The translations under genes and the position numbers were made by a program. DNA of 64,000 nucleotides, taken from assembly GCF_007828045.1 (NCBI RefSeq), contig NZ_VITN01000007.1:124001-188000 (forward strand). Direction: 5' to 3'. The number at the start of each line of letters is the position of its first letter. Within the stretch, counting starts at the first letter, position 1. This stretch comes from Nitrospirillum amazonense. GTDB lineage: Bacteria; Pseudomonadota; Alphaproteobacteria; Azospirillales; Azospirillaceae. Under the pieces are notes generated by a model that searched no databases, was not told the origin of the DNA, and worked only from the letters and a program-made list of their open reading frames with translations. Below are positions 60,606 to 64,000 of this stretch, piece by piece.

Positions 60606-60986
60606 GTGCGACGTATCGGATTTTGGGCGGCGGTTGCCGCCACGATCATCGCGGGTGGAACGGCCGGAACGGCCCTGGCGGACGGTGATCCCGCCGCCGG
60701 CCAAGTGGTGTTCAAGAAGTGCGCGGTCTGTCATTCCGTCGACGCCGGCGTGAACAAGGTGGGCCCCAGCCTGCACGGCATCATCGGCCGCAAGTCCGCC
60801 ACCGCGCCGGGCTACGACTATTCCGCCGCCATGAAAGGCGCCAACAAGGAATGGACGGCCAAGGAACTGGACACCTACCTGACCGATCCGCGGGCCGTCG
60901 TGCCGGGCACCAAGATGGTGTTCGTCGGCCTGAAGGACCAGAAGGACCGCGACAACGTCATCGCCTATCTGACGACGCTGAAGTAA
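60606..60986 (+). CDS. Class I c-type cytochrome (c2-like)
   Basis: A 126-residue periplasmic cytochrome c. Signal peptide FWAAVAATIIAGGTAGTALA; heme motif CAVCH (Cys39, Cys42, His43); VGPSLHGIIGRKSATAPGY; and Met ligand in VVPGTKMVFVGLKD. This is a mitochondrial/c2-like cytochrome that likely carries electrons from XoxG to a terminal oxidase. GTG start with GGAGAG eight bases upstream. Confidence 0.92.
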   Translation: MRRIGFWAAVAATIIAGGTAGTALADGDPAAGQVVFKKCAVCHSVDAGVNKVGPSLHGIIGRKSATAPGYDYSAAMKGANKEWTAKELDTYLTDPRAVVPGTKMVFVGLKDQKDRDNVIAYLTTLK

Positions 60987-61013
60987 GCGGCCCTATCTAA
61001 AATCGCCCCCCAG

Positions 61014-61049
61014 ACACCCCCGTCCGGAGCCGCCGGACGGGGGTGTTTT
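61014..61049 (+). terminator. Rho-independent terminator after the cytochrome gene
   Basis: ACACCCCCGTCCGG and CCGGACGGGGGTGT form a perfect 14-pair stem with loop AGCCG, followed by TTTTC. It ends the xox gene block. Confidence 0.9.
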
Positions 61050-61143
61050 CGTTGGGCGTCACGGGCCTTTACGGCGCCATGTTAATGGGCCATTAATCCT
61101 TGTCCTGCATCATGCCATCGGCATTAGAGAGGGGCGGGCGCCC

Positions 61144-62142
61144 GTGAGCACCAGAGCAGGGACGACGGTTTCAGACACGATCATGTCGCGCGGCGCCGAC
61201 GCGGCGCCGACGCCCCTGACCCGCGCCCGCGAAGGGCAAGGCGCCGTCGTGGACCAAGCCCGGCGAGCCCTTGGCCACACCGATTCCGCGATCACCCCCG
61301 TGGCGCAGTCCGGTCCGGCCTTCAACCTGGGCCTGAGCCGCAGGGCGTTCAAGGTGCTGTGGTCGCTGCTGGAGGCGGGGACCGTGGCGGCCCTGGGCGG
61401 CATTCTGCTTTCGCTGGCGGTGCACGCCGGACTGGTCGCGGCCGACGACCTGCGCATCGGCCTGTGTCTGGCCGCCGGCCCCGCGCACGTCCTCCTGGCC
61501 TGGATGCTGGGCCGCCATGCCCGGCCGCGCCACTCCGATGAACCGCCATGGTCCGTGGCTGTCCAGGTGATGGCGGCCTTGTTCGCCTGCCTGCTGGCGG
61601 TGGCGCTGGTCAACGGCGGTGGTGTCGCCACCATCGCCTGGATCGCCGTGTGGTTCGTGCTGGCCACCGGCGCCCTGGTCCCGGCCCATCGCCTGGAAAG
61701 CGCCCTCGTCCCGCTGGCCGTCGCCCGCCGCTGGCGGGTTCGCCACGCCGTCATCGTCGGCGCCGACCCCGCCGCCCTGCGCCGGGTGACGGACATGGCC
61801 GGCCGCATGGAGCAAGAGATCGAGTTGCTGGGCATGTTCGGCGACCGCCCGCCCGACGGCGGCGCCTCGCCCCGCCAGCCACCCTATCTGGGCGGCCTGG
61901 ATTTCCTGTTCGACTTCCTAGCCCGCCATGGGGCCCGCCATGGGGCTCGTCATGGGGATGTGGGCGTGTTCATAGCCCTGCCGTGGACGGCCGGCGACCG
62001 CACCGCCGCCGTGCTGGAACGGCTGCGCACCGTATCCGCCACCGTCTGGCTGGTGCCCGACCCGGAGCTGTCGGCCCTGGCGCTGCCACAATCGGGGCGC
62101 AGTCAGGGCCGCGCGCCGGCGTCGGAATGCCAGGGCCGATGA
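61144..62142 (+). CDS. Membrane protein resembling the N-terminal half of polyprenyl glycosylphosphotransferases
   Basis: A 332-residue protein starting with GTG behind GAGAGGGG. About four or five membrane helices (~75-185) are followed by a nucleotide-binding-like fold (HAVIVGADPAALRRVTDMAG, YLGGLDFLFDFLARHG, VGVFIALPW, VWLVPDPELSALALP), as in the CoA_binding_3 part of WcaJ-like enzymes. The catalytic bacterial sugar transferase domain that should follow is absent, and the reading frame stops instead. A tandem RHGARHGARHG tract lies at ~260. It is a stand-alone regulator-like half or a truncated enzyme. Confidence 0.7.
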   Translation: MSTRAGTTVSDTIMSRGADAAPTPLTRAREGQGAVVDQARRALGHTDSAITPVAQSGPAFNLGLSRRAFKVLWSLLEAGTVAALGGILLSLAVHAGLVAADDLRIGLCLAAGPAHVLLAWMLGRHARPRHSDEPPWSVAVQVMAALFACLLAVALVNGGGVATIAWIAVWFVLATGALVPAHRLESALVPLAVARRWRVRHAVIVGADPAALRRVTDMAGRMEQEIELLGMFGDRPPDGGASPRQPPYLGGLDFLFDFLARHGARHGARHGDVGVFIALPWTAGDRTAAVLERLRTVSATVWLVPDPELSALALPQSGRSQGRAPASECQGR

Positions 62143-62221
62143 TACGCACCCCACACGTTCCGTTCAGCTGCGCCGCCTGCTAATCTCCGGCGTCATCTCC
62201 AGGCTCCTCCGACGGGTGGAT

Positions 62222-62770
62222 ATGCAGCTTCTGAGCACCCTGGCCACGATCGGCTTCGTCCTGCCCGTGTTCGCCGCCCTTATGGGCATGCTGCTGGCGC
62301 GCCGCGATTATAGCGTGGCGGCGGCCTGGGGTGGCGGCGTGGTGCTGTCGCTGCTGATCGCCCTGGCCATCCGCGGGATGCTGCGCACGGACCCGGACCT
62401 GCCCCACTTTCCCAGCGGGCACGTCACCCTGGCGGTGGCCTTCTATGGCGGATTGCTGGTCATCTATCTGCGCGGTGGTCACAGCCACGGCCGCATGGCC
62501 CTGCCGGTGATCCTGACGGCCCTGGCCAGCATCGCCCTGGTGGAGGGCTGGTCGCGCGTGCTGCTGACGGAACACACCTGGGTGGACGTCATCGGCGGTT
62601 TCCTTGTCGGATCCCTGGGCCTGCTGGCCACGGGCTGCCCCTGGGCGGTGCGCCGCATCCAGCGGGGCTCCCGCCTGTACCTGGCGGCGACCCTGGCCGT
62701 GGCCATCCCGCTGGCCTTCCTGAATGTCCGGTGGCTGGACAGCCTGATCCGGGCCTTCGTGGTGCTGTAG
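62222..62770 (+). CDS. PAP2-family membrane phosphatase
   Basis: A ~182-residue inner-membrane phosphatase with five or six helices. Two of the three PAP2 motifs are clear: PHFPSGHVTLAV (PSGH) and SRVLLTEHTWVDVIGG (SR-x5-H-x3-D). GTG at 62216 is an alternative start. Likely to act on a lipid phosphate such as undecaprenyl pyrophosphate, which would fit the polyprenyl-transferase-like protein next door. Confidence 0.88.
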   Translation: MQLLSTLATIGFVLPVFAALMGMLLARRDYSVAAAWGGGVVLSLLIALAIRGMLRTDPDLPHFPSGHVTLAVAFYGGLLVIYLRGGHSHGRMALPVILTALASIALVEGWSRVLLTEHTWVDVIGGFLVGSLGLLATGCPWAVRRIQRGSRLYLAATLAVAIPLAFLNVRWLDSLIRAFVVL

Positions 62771-63011
62771 CCCCTCCCGCACCCTCTACCCGGAAAACCC
62801 CAAGGCGGTCCCGGTCGCCGGGCTGGCGCCGGCACCGGCGCGGCGCGGGGAGTGCCGCGCCATGCGTCGGTGACTGAACCGTCTCGAGCTTCAAATCTTC
62901 GACCCTTTCGACAAGACCCCAAGGGGCCCGCGGCGGCATTTTGCCCCCCGTGCCGGCCATCCCGTCCGGCAGCATTTTCGAAATCCCGCCAGCCTACGCG
63001 AGGAAAACATC
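62771..63011. other. 241-base spacer with inverted repeats
   Basis: No gene seen. It contains GCGCCGG-CA-CCGGCGC (62826-62841) and a TGCCGG/CCGGCA inverted repeat around 62951-62972, ahead of the hydrolase gene. Confidence 0.4.
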
Positions 63012-63665
63012 ATGTCCATCACGGCCACGCCCACCCCCGGCGCCAAGCTGCTGACCCCCACCGATCACACCCTGATCATGATCGATTTCCAGTCGCAGAT
63101 GTCCTTCGCGACGCATTCGATCGACGCCATCACGCTGCGCAACAATGCCGCCCTGGTGGCCAACGCCGCCGCCGGCTTCAAGGTGTCGACCATCCTGACC
63201 ACGGTGGCGAAAAACAGCTTCTCCGGCCCGATGTACGCCGAGATCACCGACGCCTTCCCCGGCCAGGACCTGCTGGACCGCACGTCCATGAACACCTGGG
63301 AAGACGCTGCGGTGATCAAGCAGATCAACGCCATCGGCAAGAAGCGCATCGTGCTGTCGGGCCTGTGGACCAGCGTCTGCATCGTCGGGCCGGCCCTGTC
63401 GGCCATTGACCAAGGCTTCGAGGTCTACGTCATCACCGACGCCTGCGGCGACGTCTCGACCGAGGCGCACGAGCGCGCGGTGGAGCGCATGATCCAGGCC
63501 GGCGCCCGTCCCGTCACCGCCCTGCAGTACCTGCTGGAGCTGCAGCGCGACTGGGCCCGCACCGAGACCTATGACATGACCACCGGCATCGCCAAAAAGT
63601 GGGGCGGCGCCTACGGCCTGGGTATCACCTACGCCAAGACCATGTTCAACGCCCACGAGGGCTGA
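63012..63665 (+). CDS. Isochorismatase-like cysteine hydrolase
   Basis: A 217-residue hydrolase. The catalytic Asp is in LIMIDFQSQM, the Lys in TTVAKNSF and the Cys in LSGLWTSVCIVGPAL; DACGDVSTEAHERAVERMIQ is also typical of the isochorismatase-like group. GAGGAAAACATC precedes the ATG. It sits with an XapX gene, a recurring pair. The substrate may be a small amide; not defined. Confidence 0.9.
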   Translation: MSITATPTPGAKLLTPTDHTLIMIDFQSQMSFATHSIDAITLRNNAALVANAAAGFKVSTILTTVAKNSFSGPMYAEITDAFPGQDLLDRTSMNTWEDAAVIKQINAIGKKRIVLSGLWTSVCIVGPALSAIDQGFEVYVITDACGDVSTEAHERAVERMIQAGARPVTALQYLLELQRDWARTETYDMTTGIAKKWGGAYGLGITYAKTMFNAHEG

Positions 63666-63673
63666 GCCGTCAG

Positions 63674-63699
63674 CGCGGCCGGGTATGCGCCCGGCCGCG
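63674..63699 (+). terminator. Terminator-like hairpin between hydrolase and XapX gene
   Basis: CGCGGCCGGG and CCCGGCCGCG form a 10-pair stem with loop TATGCG, followed by TCCTTCTT. Confidence 0.7.
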
Positions 63700-63732
63700 T
63701 CCTTCTTCCGGCGGCAGGGAGGTCGCCCTCTT

Positions 63733-64000
63733 ATGAAAATCTACCTCATGTCGCTGGGCGCCGGATTGCTGGTGGGCGTCATCTACGCCCTGATCAACGT
63801 CCGGTCGCCCGCCCCGCCCGTGGTGGCCCTGGTCGGCCTGCTGGGCATCCTGGTGGGCGAGCAGATCCCGCCCTTGCTGAAGACCCTGTGGGCCAAGGAG
63901 CCGGCGGCCCTGTCCTGGGTGCAGGAACAGGTGCGCCCGCACATGTTCGGCCACCTGCCGCAGGGGGCCCCCAAGGCCGCCGCCGCGGATGACACCACCC
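63733..64000 (+). CDS. XapX-domain membrane protein, cut by the window end
   Basis: At least 89 residues, running off the right edge. The start MKIYLMSLGAGLLVGVIYAL then VRSPAPPVVALVGLLGILVG then EQ is the XapX pattern, with two membrane helices. It shares the region with the isochorismatase-like gene. Its role is unknown; the end is not visible. Confidence 0.85.
   Translation, partial: MKIYLMSLGAGLLVGVIYALINVRSPAPPVVALVGLLGILVGEQIPPLLKTLWAKEPAALSWVQEQVRPHMFGHLPQGAPKAAAADDTT

Overview
The window is GC-rich DNA of a Gram-negative alphaproteobacterium. The very high GC3, the sugar-type TonB receptor next to a LacI regulator, and the XoxF/PQQ gene set fit a free-living Rhodospirillales member of the Azospirillum/Nitrospirillum kind; that placement is inference. 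Genes are densely packed, often with 4-base ATGA/GTGA overlaps. I saw no rRNA, tRNA, CRISPR array or insertion sequence.

Layout. 1-2.2 kb: the end of a TonB-dependent receptor, a LacI-family regulator and an AHSA1-type protein. 2.2-9.3 kb: two divergent ABC systems. One is an NMT1/SsuA-like importer. The other is the PedA1-PedA2-PedB-PedC (Lut-like) system known to accompany PQQ alcohol dehydrogenases and lanthanide-dependent growth. 9.4-13.5 kb: a DUF6916 protein, a GNAT acetyltransferase, three tail-collar (Mdp-like) proteins in tandem and a TIGR03032 protein. 13.9-38.5 kb: a 5,632-residue repeat protein (LEPR motif, DUF4347, beta-strand repeats, cadherin-like repeats). It is followed by TolC, two HlyD-type adaptors, an M50 protease/HlyD fusion, SapC and an unknown protein, with no ABC ATPase. 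38.6-40.8 kb: small periplasmic and HExxH proteins and an AbiEii-like toxin pair. 40.8-45.9 kb: a pqqABCDE operon extended by a metallo-hydrolase and a SoxYZ-like carrier. 46.2-52.1 kb: a porin and a FIST sensor/hybrid kinase pair. 52.1-55.7 kb: a 2OG oxygenase, a sulfotransferase, vapBC, a YjlB-like cupin and a LuxR-type response regulator. 56.4-61.0 kb: a second pqqA, xoxF, xoxG, xoxJ, a CXXCW-family protein and a cytochrome c. 61.1-64 kb: a truncated glycosyltransferase-like membrane protein, a PAP2 phosphatase, an isochorismatase-like hydrolase and an XapX protein.

Two systems dominate. The first is a complete lanthanide-type alcohol oxidation unit: XoxF carries the extra Asp that binds the metal, PQQ is made by the pqq operon, electrons pass to XoxG and cytochrome c, Ped/Lut-type ABC genes may supply the metal, and a FIST sensor/kinase plus a LuxR regulator probably control it. 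The second is an apparently undescribed export or display module for a giant repeat protein. Its machinery looks like type I secretion with the ATPase missing and an M50 protease-adaptor in its place. The neighbouring tail-collar/TIGR03032/DUF6916 genes may belong to the same surface system.
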